This document shows positions 16,797-25,256 of a stretch of 64,000 nt of DNA, piece after piece. The DNA is from Pseudolysinimonas sp051954455 (GTDB lineage: Bacteria; Actinomycetota; Actinomycetes; Actinomycetales; Microbacteriaceae). Made by a program: the position numbers and the translations under genes. Location: contig NZ_JBQCHS010000020.1 of NCBI RefSeq assembly GCF_051954455.1, forward strand, positions 1 to 64,000, given 5' to 3'. The notes beneath the pieces were generated by a model that ran no database searches, had not been told where the DNA came from, and saw nothing but the letters and a program-made list of their open reading frames with translations. Within the stretch, counting starts at the first letter, position 1, and every line of letters begins with the position of its first letter.

Positions 16797-17363
16797 GTGA
16801 CCACCCACCGCATCGGCTACTCGCGCGTCTCGACGCTTGATCAGGACCCGTCGAGCCAGCAAGACGCTCTTGAGCGCGCGGGCGTGGATCGGGTGTTCGT
16901 CGAGCACTTCAGCGGGACCCGGGCGAGTCGACCCGGGTGGGACCGCGCGCGAGAGCAACTGCGAGCCGGCGACACACTTGTCGTCACCCGACTGGACCGC
17001 CTCGGGCGCTCGACGAAAGACCTTCTCGAGATCAGCCAATGGCTCGAGGCCGGCCGGATTGAGCTGCAGGTGCTCGAGCAGCCGATCGACACCCGATCAC
17101 CCGAGGGGCGGATGTTCTTCACGATCCTGGCCGCGTTCGCACAGTTCGAGCGCGACCTTATCGTGGCTCGGACCAAAGACGGGCTCGCCGCGGCGAAGGC
17201 AAGGGGGAGGACCGGCGGCCGACGTCCGAAGCTGACGCCGCAGAAGATGACGCACATCGTCGAACGGCACGGCTCGGGGGAGTCGGTCACCTCGCTCGCG
17301 GCCTACTTCGGGGTGAGTCGGCAGACGATCTATCGGACGCTGGACGGAGCAGCGAATGGCTAA
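16797..17363 (+). CDS. Serine recombinase (resolvase/invertase family)
   Basis: Small serine site-specific recombinase of 188 residues, the size of Tn3 resolvases and DNA invertases. The N-terminal catalytic domain shows GYSRVST with the nucleophile Ser12, TRLDRLGRS with the active-site Arg pair, and the EGRMFFTILAAFAQFERDLI dimer helix. The C-terminus has an HTH_7 DNA-binding motif (GESVTSLAAYFGVSRQTIYRTL). GTG at 16797 is chosen because family similarity begins right after it and GACACT lies 6 bp upstream. Its last codons overlap the HEPN gene by 8 bp, so the two are translationally coupled. No adjacent transposase is present, so its substrate site is not obvious. Confidence 0.92.
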   Translation: MTTHRIGYSRVSTLDQDPSSQQDALERAGVDRVFVEHFSGTRASRPGWDRAREQLRAGDTLVVTRLDRLGRSTKDLLEISQWLEAGRIELQVLEQPIDTRSPEGRMFFTILAAFAQFERDLIVARTKDGLAAAKARGRTGGRRPKLTPQKMTHIVERHGSGESVTSLAAYFGVSRQTIYRTLDGAANG

Positions 17364-18948
17364 TGAGGTGGGTCGCGTCCCGGGGGCCTGGATCCGTCGT
17401 CGCGACTCGCTCATCGGGATATTCGAGCGTGGCGACTCGGGGACGATCGCGCTCATCAAGAACTTCGCCAGCGACCTTGATGCCGCATTCGATGCGCGCA
17501 AGCTGACCCCGTCCGCGTGGGCCCAGCTCAAGTTCACCTCCTCCTCGATGCTCATCAATCTCGGCGACGACCATCGCGATCGCGATGCCGTGGAGAGCGG
17601 AATCCGATGCGCTCAGGATGCTCTCGAACAAGACGGTGAGCCCCAGCTCGCCGAGCAGCTTCAATACAACATCGCCAATGGCCGATCGGCGCTCCACAAG
17701 CTCAACGCCCGAGAGTGGAAGGCGGCGGACCCGACTCTGCCGCCGGGGCTGATCGCCCTTCGCGACCGCGAAATGCTGCGGCATCTGCGTCGCGGTTTCT
17801 CGGTCGTGGGCTACTCCGCCGCACACGACGACACCAGAGGCAGAGCCCTCTGCAATCTCGGCAACGAGCTCGATCACTCGGGTCGCTGGGTCGAGGCCTA
17901 CCAGGCGTATGTCGATGCCCTGACGGCTGACCCGACCAACGGCAACGCGGCAGGCAACGCTGCCGAGATGCTCCGGATCCGAGTCGCCCGAGGCCGGGGC
18001 CTCTCCGGCCACTACGCAGCGTTGTACGACAAGTACCGCGAGCAGGCTCTGAAGCACCGAGACCGCACCGTCGAGCTCGCAGGCGAGGACGTGGCGAAGC
18101 GTTGGGACGCGCTGCCGCCGTCCGGAAGCCAGGGCCACGTCTCGCACGACGGCGATCCACTCGACGGTTACCAGCAATGGATCAAGCAGCACCGTCTCGC
18201 GCTCACCCTCGCCGTCGAAGGCCTGGGCTCGGACAATCCGCGCTGGGACGATGCGCTCGTCCAGGGCGTTACGGTCCCGATGGAAGAACCTGACCCGCCT
18301 CGCATCTTCACCTCGATGAACGTCCTCAAGGCCGAATATCTCGTCGCCCGACGGCTGGCGTTCGACGGTGAGGTCCTTCTCAACGAATCGCCGTTCGCGC
18401 AGCATCCTTCCGACAGCGGCACCTACTCCGACACGTTGGACATGTCGCTCTACGGCGAGACGCCCGCTCGCCTCGTACTCGCGCAGCGAGCGACGCTCGA
18501 CCTCCTCGACAAGATCGCCGTCGCCGCCAACGACCATTTCGAAACCGGCCTCGTTCCTCGCGTCGTGAACTTCGCAAAGTATTGGAGAGAGCCGGGGAGC
18601 GACGTGCTTCGCGATGGTCTCCCGGTGCCCGACAAGCTCATGAGTGCCGGCGTCGCATTGGCCGAGCTCGCTTTCGACATGGACCCGGCGGGGATGTACC
18701 CGGCGGCCAAGACACTCCGCAACGCCGGCACACACCGGCTGGTCAACCTGACGTGGGGCGAGGCGACTGGCGCGACGGAGCTCGCGCATAGCAGCGTCGA
18801 TGCTCGCAGCCTCATCGAGGCAACCCGCGAAGCGCTCCGGGTGGCACGAGCCGCGTACATCTACCTGATCGATCTGGTTCAGGATCAGCAAGACGCTTTG
18901 CCCGACGACGAACATCGTCCTCAGCTGCCGATCTACGACCAACCCTGA
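17356..18948 (+). CDS. TPR-HEPN protein, LA2681-like
   Basis: A 530-residue cytosolic protein. The N-terminal half is helical with TPR-like repeats (RALCNLGNELDHSGRWVEAYQAYVDALTADPTNGNAAGNAAEMLRI, about 165-215). The C-terminal ~230 residues match the LA2681-type HEPN domain: LDMSLYGET..RLVLAQRATLDLLDKIAVAANDHF, then RNAGTH with the HEPN signature Arg455-x4-His460. HEPN domains with this motif are commonly metal-independent RNases in toxin-antitoxin and phage-defence systems, so an RNA-cleaving role gated by the TPR part is a reasonable inference, untested here. It overlaps the serine recombinase gene by 8 bp and ends 10 bp before a convergent integrase-like gene. Confidence 0.8.
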   Translation: MANEVGRVPGAWIRRRDSLIGIFERGDSGTIALIKNFASDLDAAFDARKLTPSAWAQLKFTSSSMLINLGDDHRDRDAVESGIRCAQDALEQDGEPQLAEQLQYNIANGRSALHKLNAREWKAADPTLPPGLIALRDREMLRHLRRGFSVVGYSAAHDDTRGRALCNLGNELDHSGRWVEAYQAYVDALTADPTNGNAAGNAAEMLRIRVARGRGLSGHYAALYDKYREQALKHRDRTVELAGEDVAKRWDALPPSGSQGHVSHDGDPLDGYQQWIKQHRLALTLAVEGLGSDNPRWDDALVQGVTVPMEEPDPPRIFTSMNVLKAEYLVARRLAFDGEVLLNESPFAQHPSDSGTYSDTLDMSLYGETPARLVLAQRATLDLLDKIAVAANDHFETGLVPRVVNFAKYWREPGSDVLRDGLPVPDKLMSAGVALAELAFDMDPAGMYPAAKTLRNAGTHRLVNLTWGEATGATELAHSSVDARSLIEATREALRVARAAYIYLIDLVQDQQDALPDDEHRPQLPIYDQP

Positions 18949-18957
18949 TTCGTCGCG

Positions 18958-20519
18958 CTAACGCGCCCGGTCGCCGAGCTCGCGGCGCCGGAGGGTGACG
19001 TAGTCCGAGCCGGAGCCTCCGGCAACGTGTGCCGCAATGATGGCGGGGGCGTACCCGAGGGTGTTGATCAAGCTCTTCGGGTCGAGTTCGCGGCCGAGGT
19101 CGCGCAAGGTCGCATTCCGGGCGCGTTGGCCGTCGATGCCGAGGGCGAGAAGCCTCTCGCCGAGGGTGCTCTCGTGGAGGTGGTGTCCGGCGCGCGTCCC
19201 TGGGAAGAGCCAGTCGGTGCCGGTGTTCGTGGTTTGCTGGTTCGCCCGGTTGCGCAGGTGGGTCCAGAACATTGGCGCGATCGGCTCGGGGACGAGGGTG
19301 GGAATCTTGCCGAGGCGGATGTGCATCGCGTCCGGCTCGAGAGTGACGTCGGCGGTGGTGAGGGCGACGATCTTGTTCAGCGGGTGAGCCCATAGCAGCA
19401 GGAGCAGGCCGGCGATGCGCGTGGAGAGCGCGACCTGCTCGAGCGTGAGGCAGTTGACGACGAGTTGGATCCGCTGGCTCTGGGTGAGTTGGGGTTCGGA
19501 CTGTGCTGCGCGGCGGGGAGCGTCGAGCCGGTTCGCGCCGTGGCGTTGCTGTTCGGGGTTGAGCCAGCGCACGAAGTTCCGGATGTGCCGGCGGGTGCTG
19601 GTGCCGCTGCTGAGGTACTCGTCGACGTGCGCCTGCTGCAGGGCGGCGGGTCCGACGTCGTGGGTGTCTCGGAGCCACAAGAGGAACTTTCCGGCTTCGG
19701 TGATCTCTTGCTTGGCCGCGTGCGTGACCGTCTGGAGCTGCGCAGTCGGATCGTCCGCCCGGCGGCGGGTTCGGCGCAGGTGGTGCCATGTGCCGAAGCG
19801 TTCGATAGTGGCGCGGGTGCCGTCGTCGGGCAGCTGCGCGACGCGTTCGGTGAGCCACGTCTCGAACCGGACAAGGGGGAGTGGTCCACGCTGGGGGAGC
19901 ATGCGGTGGTGTTCGAGGATCGCACGGAGATGATCGGCCGCAGTTGAGCCGCGCAGCTGATCGAAGGCGTCGTGGGTGAGTTCGAGGTTCCGGGCGCCGA
20001 CCCGGCTCAGAAGGTCTCTGGCTTTGGCTCCGCGCATCCAGGTGTAGACGCTTTCGGGGCGTTCGGCGGAGCTGAGTACGCCGACCAGGCGGTGCAGGCG
20101 GAGATCGTCGCCGGGTCGAAGAATGTCGCGGAGGTCGTCCTCGAGCACGCAGCGTGCGCAGAGACCCTTGCGGAATCGTTCGGCCGGCCGCATCGGTCGC
20201 ACGTGAGCGCAGTCGTGATACCGGCACAGCTTCGGCACCACAGGTCGCCTTCGGGGGAGCGGCCAGGCAGCATCCGGTGTTCGCTGCATCCGGCGCAGGT
20301 GCCGAAGGTGTGCGTCGCTTGGGTGAAGCATGCTCCGCAGATTTGGCCGTCGGGCCACCGAACCCGTATCCGAGGGGTGGCCCGCCGGCATCGGTCGCAG
20401 GTCAGGTTGCCTTCCGCTCGCGGTCGGCCACGCTTCTGAGGCTCGACGAACCCGAGGATCGTGGGAGAGCGCCGCGACCCGTTCCCGCCGGTCGCTGGGC
20501 GGCCGCTGCTATTGGTCAT
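18958..20519 (-). pseudogene. Zinc-ribbon tyrosine-recombinase-like gene, frameshifted
   Basis: The N-terminal part (20519 to about 20185) encodes several CxxC zinc knuckles (CDRC...CGAC, CAGC...CRSC, CDRCGRP). The frame then shifts near 20179-20190, in a GGCC-rich tract. The remainder continues as AERFRKGLCARCVLEDDLRDIL and a long helical part ending in a degenerate phage-integrase domain (ARNATLRDLGREL, SDYVTLRR with a possible Tyr). One missing base would restore a protein of about 520 residues. The 5' end overlaps the HTH gene by 11 bp. Relatives occur next to integrase and HTH genes, suggesting an accessory recombination factor. As sequenced, it is broken. Confidence 0.7.
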
Positions 20520-20856
20520 CGTCGATGATGCGGGCCCGTACGGGCTTGTGGTCGCGGATGTCGGGGATGCCGTCGGCGCGAGAGCCGGCCCGTCTCTTCG
20601 CGCGGACGGTAGTTGTGTCGTGCGCGGTGAAGGTGATGAGGTCGTTGGGCGTCACGTCGAGCACGTCACACAGCGCTGCGAGCACCTTGAGCGAGACACG
20701 CTCGGGGTCCTGATTCACGATCCGCCACACCGCGTTGACGGTGAGGGTGATGCCACGTTCTTGCAGCAGGGGAGCGAGGTCCTTGGCCTTCCGGATGTGG
20801 CGCCGGGCCATGAGCTCGGGCAGGTGCCACGCGTAGTCGATCTCGCGTCGGGTCAT
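20509..20856 (-). CDS. Cro/C1-type helix-turn-helix regulator
   Basis: A 115-residue DNA-binding protein. An XRE-like HTH spans about residues 10-75 (LPELMARRHIRKAKDLAPLLQERGITLTVNAVWRIVNQDPERVSLKVLAALCDVLDVTPNDLI), followed by a basic tail. It overlaps the integrase stop by 4 bp upstream and the integrase-like gene by 11 bp downstream, so all three form one translation-coupled unit. It is probably a regulator of the element or an accessory factor for the integrase. A good operator candidate is the palindrome over the integrase start (21988-22026). Confidence 0.85.
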   Translation of the reverse strand: MTRREIDYAWHLPELMARRHIRKAKDLAPLLQERGITLTVNAVWRIVNQDPERVSLKVLAALCDVLDVTPNDLITFTAHDTTTVRAKRRAGSRADGIPDIRDHKPVRARIIDDDQ

Positions 20857-22004
20857 GACTTCCTCTTTTCATCGATGAGAGCTTGTGCGGCCGCGAGGGT
20901 GCGCTCGTGCGCTGCCTTCAGTGCGAGCACTTGGTAGTCGGGGGAGGGGAGGGTGTAGCCCGTGGTTGTCGAGACGTGCTCGTGACCCATCTGGTGTTGA
21001 ACGAAGGTCGCGTCGAATTTCTCGACGTACTGCAGATGGGTCGCGTACGAGCGGCGGAAGGAGTGAATGTCGAGCCCCGGCGGGAACCCGAGCTCGTCGA
21101 CGAGAGCGCGCAACTTCGACCACAGATGCGACTCGCCGACGATCTTCCCGCCAGAGGTGGGGAACAGATCCGTGATCGGATCTCCGAACTCCTGCAGTCC
21201 CCACTCGACCCAATCCCGAACCACGTCGACCGACCATTGCCAGACGGTCAGCACGGAACGGACCTTCTTCGCGGATCCTCGGGGCGGCTTGCCCCATCGG
21301 ACTCGCAGGACGCCGAAATCGCCGAAGTAGGGCGCGGAGCCGTTGCGGGAGAAGTCGACGAGCTGCAGGTGTCGGACCTCGTTCGAGCGAAGACCCCACG
21401 CGTACGTCGTCTTCAACGCGACCGCGTCGCGCCATGCAGCGAGACCGCCTCGTCGGCCGGACTCACGGATCCGCACCACCTCGAGGTCCGCGAGATCGAA
21501 CAGCTGCTGCAGCTCGTTCTGCGTAAACGGTCGCTTCTTCGGCCGGGTCTCGGTCGGGACCGAGTGGGTGACTCTGTTCAGCTCCGTGACGATCTGAACG
21601 AACACGCTCCCGAACAGGCGGGCGCTCTGCTCGTTCCAGTCGTAGCGGCTGTCTGTCGCGTAGTCGCAGAACAGCTTGATCGAGGTCTGATAGCTGCGCA
21701 CCGTGGAGTGAGAGAGGTTCTTCACGCCGCGGGCATGCGAGAAGAACTCGTCGGCGTCGCCGAGTGTCCATTCCCACGGGTAATGGCCGCTGAAGTCGAT
21801 GAGCTGCTGCACGAGCTTGCGACGAACGCGGATGGTGGCGGGGGAGAAGTCCTTCGCTTGCTGCTGGCGCTCCCAGCCCTTGAGCACCTCCGCGATGAAG
21901 CGATCCGGATCCGGCGCTTCGCTCCCGAAGGGAGCGAAGACGACGTTGTCGCGCTCGTCTTTCACGCGCTGAACACGCTCCGGGGCACGTTGCGACTGTC
22001 GCAC
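20853..22004 (-). CDS. Tyrosine-type site-specific integrase
   Basis: Phage-type tyrosine recombinase of 383 residues that would cut and join DNA at an attachment site. It has a SAM-like core-binding domain (about 40-145) and a catalytic domain with Arg206 in WGLRSNE, HSFR (His314, Arg317), His341 in MGHEHVS and the nucleophile Tyr350 in TTTGYT, so the active site is complete. The start is taken as the GTG at 22004. This codon lies inside a 39-bp imperfect palindrome, and an in-frame GTG further inside (QRVKDERDN) is an alternative. It leads the integrase-HTH-integrase-like unit. Confidence 0.92.
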   Translation of the reverse strand: MRQSQRAPERVQRVKDERDNVVFAPFGSEAPDPDRFIAEVLKGWERQQQAKDFSPATIRVRRKLVQQLIDFSGHYPWEWTLGDADEFFSHARGVKNLSHSTVRSYQTSIKLFCDYATDSRYDWNEQSARLFGSVFVQIVTELNRVTHSVPTETRPKKRPFTQNELQQLFDLADLEVVRIRESGRRGGLAAWRDAVALKTTYAWGLRSNEVRHLQLVDFSRNGSAPYFGDFGVLRVRWGKPPRGSAKKVRSVLTVWQWSVDVVRDWVEWGLQEFGDPITDLFPTSGGKIVGESHLWSKLRALVDELGFPPGLDIHSFRRSYATHLQYVEKFDATFVQHQMGHEHVSTTTGYTLPSPDYQVLALKAAHERTLAAAQALIDEKRKS

Positions 22005-22026
22005 ATTATTTGCGTCTGTCGCAACG
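21988..22026. repeat. 39-bp imperfect palindrome over the integrase start
   Basis: Two 16-bp arms (CGTTGCGACTGTCGCA and its near-complement TGCGTCTGTCGCAACG) flank a 7-bp AT-rich centre. Thirteen of 16 arm positions pair, and two further pairs extend into the centre. Paired arms around a 6-8 bp crossover region are the layout of a tyrosine-recombinase core site; an operator for the adjacent HTH protein is the other reading. The GTG start of the integrase falls inside. Confidence 0.6.
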
Positions 22027-22395
22027 CGCAGTCAAGAAATGCCCGGTCAAGCCGCATTCAAGGGCCACGCGTGCACGGGCTCTGGCCAAGCCAGGCATCG
22101 TCATCAACGATGAACGTGACCTTGTAAACCCCAGGTCAGGGGAGGGTTCTCGCGCAAATCGTCCCGGTCGCGAAAGATGCGGTAATTGCATCAGACGCAC
22201 AAAGAGTATTTACCTACTGACATAATGCTGATTATCGGATGACGGGACTACGTGATTCCCCCAATGGTCACGATCACCGTCGCGTGGCTAGGCTGCACCA
22301 GTTCCACATCAGGCGGCCGTCGACGTCCGCCCCGAGGACAGCGATGTCCTCCCGGTTGCGCCGAGGGCCATGTATCTGCCAGGAAGCAGGTCACG
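22027..22395. other. Non-coding region between the integrase and the pectin-lyase-like gene
   Basis: About 370 bp without a supported gene. The tract 22190-22240 is AT-richer than its surroundings (TATTTACC, CATAAT) and is a likely promoter area for the downstream gene. I found no tRNA or second copy of the palindrome arms here. Confidence 0.5.
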
Positions 22396-24252
22396 GTGAA
22401 TTCCTCAGTTCCATCCCCTTCCGGACGACCCCGAGTCGGTCGACGCATCATCGGCGCCGGCGCCGTGGTCGGTGCGGTCGCGTTCGGCGTCCTCGGCACG
22501 ACGCAGGTCGCGGCCGCCGCGCCGTCGTCCTCCGATCTCGGCCCGAACGTGGTGGTGTTCTCGCCGGACATGCCGCAGGCCGACATCCAGGCGAAGGTCG
22601 ACGCGATCTACGCGCAGCAGGCCGACAACGAGATGGGAACGGCGCGCTACGCCCTCCTGTTCAAGCCGGGAACGTACGGGTCGGCCACGAACCCGCTCGA
22701 CATCCGGGTGGGCTACTAAACCGAGGTCGACGGTCTCGGGCAGGACCCGTCCGGGGTCACGATCAACGGCGGGGTCACCGCGATCGGCAAGAACGGCAGC
22801 GGCGCGCTCGACACGTTCTGGCGGGCGATGTCGAACCTCACCATCCACGTCGTGCCGACCTCGGACGCCTGCCACACCGGCAACGAGATGTGGGCGGTCT
22901 CGCAGGCGGCGCCCATGCGGCGCGTGGACGTCAAGGACTACACGACGTTCATGCCGTACTGCGAGAGCCCGAACTACGCCAGCGGCGGCTTCGTCGCCGA
23001 CTCGAAGCTCGAGGGCGGCGCGCTGAACGGCTCGCAGCAGCAGTTCTACGTGCGCAACACGGACCTCGGTGCCGGCTGGTCGAACGGCGTCTGGAACCAG
23101 GTGTTCTCCGGCGACATCAACGCGCCGGCGCAGTCGTTCCCGAACCCTCCGTACACGACGCTGACGGCGACCCCGGTCTCCCGTGAGAAGCCGTACCTGT
23201 ACGTCGACGCCAACGGCGCCTACCGGGTGTTCGTGCCGAGCGCGCAGACCAACTCGGTCGGCACCACCTGGGCGAACGGCCACACGCCGGGCAGGTCGCT
23301 GCCGCTCAGCAGCTTCTTCGTGGCGCACCCGTCGGACTCGATCGCGAAGATCAACTGCGCGCTCGCGCAGGGCAAGAACCTGCTCATCACGCCCGGCGTC
23401 TACGACGTCGCGCAGAGCATCGCGGTCAAGCGCGCCGACACCGTGGTCCTGGGTCTCGGTCTCGCGACCCTGACCGCGCAGAACGGCTCCGTGCCGATGA
23501 CCGTCGCCGACGTCCGCGGCGTCGACATCGCGGGTCTCACCTTCGACGCCGGCACCGTGAACTCCCCCACCCTGCTGCGCGTCGGCACCGGGCACCAGAA
23601 GGGCGGCCCGCACCACGCCAGCGCCGCCGACCCGACCGCCCTGCAGGACGTGTTCTTCCGCATCGGCGGACCGCACGTCGGCAAGGCCACGACGAGTCTC
23701 GAGGTGAACACCGATGACACGATCCTTGACGACATCTGGGCCTGGCGAGCCGATCACGGTGTCGAGGGCTCGGTCGGGTGGACGGTCAACACCGCCGACA
23801 CCGGCGTGGTCGTGAACGGCGACGACGTCACCGCCACTGGGCTCTTCGTCGAGCACTACCAGAAGTACAACGTGGTGTGGAACGGCGAGCGCGGTCGGAC
23901 CGTGTTCTTCCAGAACGAGCTGCCCTACGACGCGCCGAACCAGGCCGCCTGGCAGCACGACGGGGTGAACGGCTGGGCGGCGTACAAGGTCGCGGACTCC
24001 GTGCAGACGCACGAAGCCTGGGGGCTCGGCAGCTACATCTACACGAACGTCAACCCGAGCCTCCACGCGACGCAGTCGTTCGAGGTGCCGAACCGGCCCG
24101 GTGTGGTGATGCACGACATGACGACCGTCGCGCTCAACACGAACGCGGGGACGATCGACCACGTGATCGATGGGCAGGGTCCCGCCGCGACCGGGACGGT
24201 CTCCGGTCAGGCGCAGACCGTGACGACGTACTCGAACGGGGTCGCTCACTAG
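22396..24252 (+). pseudogene. Secreted pectin-lyase-fold protein, interrupted by TAA
   Basis: The GTG at 22396 (AGGAAG 10 bp upstream) opens a Sec or Tat-like signal (RPRVGRRIIGAGAVVGAVAFGVLG...VAAAAP). A beta-helix protein of the family often named coagulation factor 5/8 or adenylyl cyclase-like in actinobacteria follows: ALLFKPGTYG, DGLGQDP, NEMWAVSQAAPMRRVDV, VFVPSAQTNSVGTTWANG. A TAA at 22717-22719 follows VGY where relatives I recall have a second Tyr, and the identical frame then continues to 24252 with full similarity. The joined product would be 618 residues. A restart at ATG 22828 would lack the signal, so the secreted protein is probably not made. It probably binds or cleaves polysaccharide. 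Confidence 0.8.
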
Positions 24253-24271
24253 CGGCACCGATCGGATGACG

Positions 24272-24308
24272 CACGACGGCCCCCGGAGGATCTCCGGGGG
24301 CCGTCGTG
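24272..24308. terminator. Bidirectional terminator hairpin
   Basis: A 17-bp perfect stem (CACGACGGCCCCCGGAG and its complement) with a 3-nt GAT loop, between two convergent genes. It could end transcription from both sides. Confidence 0.85.
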
Positions 24309-24321
24309 GCGTGCGCTCGAT

Positions 24322-24792
24322 TCAGCCGCGGACCGCGAGGTAGCGGGCGACGGCGTCGGTGACGACCTGGTGGTCGATCACGTCCGGCTCCCCCGACATC
24401 GTGATCGTGCCGACCATCTGCCCGTCGACCCGGATGGGCAGCGAGCCGCCGTGGGCCTTGAGGACGTCGTGGTCGACGTCGTCGCGCTCCTCGAACGGGG
24501 TGCCCGCCTCCTCGTGGGTTCGGCGCACGCGCAGCGACGGCTCACCGAAGCGCTCGACCACCGCGGACTTGCCCGCGAGCCACGGGTCGTTGCCGGGCCC
24601 CGTGGAGCCGAGCTTGGCGACGAAGACGACGTCGCCGCGCAGCACGATGCGAACGGCGAGGCTCCGACCGGCCGCCTTGATGGCGGCGATCGCCTCGAGC
24701 CCGAGCGCCACGGCGTCGTCGTTCTCGAACGACGGGACGTCGAGGCCCGTCGGATCGATGTCCTCGGCGCGGTAGACGGGCAGGTCGGTCAT
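24322..24792 (-). CDS. UPF0303 / heme-degrading-domain family protein
   Basis: A 156-residue cytosolic protein of the UPF0303 (YBR137W-like) family, related to the HbpS/GlcG fold. Visible segments are ALGLEAIAAIKAAGRSLAVRIVLRGDVVF and the C-terminal HGGSLPIRVDGQMVGTITMSGEPDVIDHQVV. Some members are annotated as heme-degrading, but this is not shown for this branch. Its ATG overlaps the Nudix stop (ATGA). It is the last gene of the SDR-Nudix-UPF0303 unit and is followed by the hairpin at 24272-24308. Confidence 0.85.
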   Translation of the reverse strand: MTDLPVYRAEDIDPTGLDVPSFENDDAVALGLEAIAAIKAAGRSLAVRIVLRGDVVFVAKLGSTGPGNDPWLAGKSAVVERFGEPSLRVRRTHEEAGTPFEERDDVDHDVLKAHGGSLPIRVDGQMVGTITMSGEPDVIDHQVVTDAVARYLAVRG

Positions 24793-25256
24793 GGGTGTCC
24801 CTTCGTCGGTGCGTGGATGCGGACCAGGTCGGCCAGATCCGCGGGCTCCGCCTCGTGGGCGGTCGCGACCTCCTCGTCGATCTCCGCGGCGGTCATCCAC
24901 CGCCACGCGACGATCTCGCTCAGCTCCTCGTCGGTCCAGCCGTCGCGCTGGGGCTCGAACGCCGCCGGGACGCGGATCGCGTACCAGGCCCAGTGCCCCT
25001 CGTCGTACGGATGCCAGCGCTGGTCGGGCGCGAAGTCCGACTCCGCGAACGGCGCCGGCACCACGTCGAGCTCGAGCCCGGTCTCCTCGCGCAGCTCGCG
25101 GATCGCGGCCGCGTCGTGGTCCTCCCCCGGGTCCACTCCCCCGCCCGGCGTGATCCAGCGCGGCGGGACCTCGCGGCTCTTGCCGTAGTGCAGGAAGAGC
25201 AGGACCCGGTCGTCCGGGTCGAACAGGAGCACCCGCGAGGTCGCGCGGAACGTCAC
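24789..25256 (-). CDS. Nudix hydrolase
   Basis: Cytosolic Nudix pyrophosphohydrolase of 155 residues. The Nudix box is complete (GGGVDPGEDHDAAAIRELREETGLEL, about residues 38-63) with the metal-binding REXXEE. It probably hydrolyses a nucleoside diphosphate derivative; the substrate is not predictable. The GTG at 25256 is chosen because the domain begins directly after it and it overlaps the upstream SDR stop by 4 bp. It also overlaps the downstream UPF0303 gene, so translation is coupled throughout. Confidence 0.9.
   Translation of the reverse strand: MTFRATSRVLLFDPDDRVLLFLHYGKSREVPPRWITPGGGVDPGEDHDAAAIRELREETGLELDVVPAPFAESDFAPDQRWHPYDEGHWAWYAIRVPAAFEPQRDGWTDEELSEIVAWRWMTAAEIDEEVATAHEAEPADLADLVRIHAPTKGHP

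Noticed and set aside
20179..20190. Programmed ribosomal frameshift in the integrase-like gene
   Set aside because: There is no slippery heptamer or obvious downstream structure. A lost base in a GGCC-rich tract is simpler.
9847..22719. TAA/TAG recoded as Tyr
   Set aside because: TAA ends ctaE, rbpA, pafC, helY and the SPFH gene, and TAG ends trpD and trmI, at their expected family lengths, so these codons are normal stops here.
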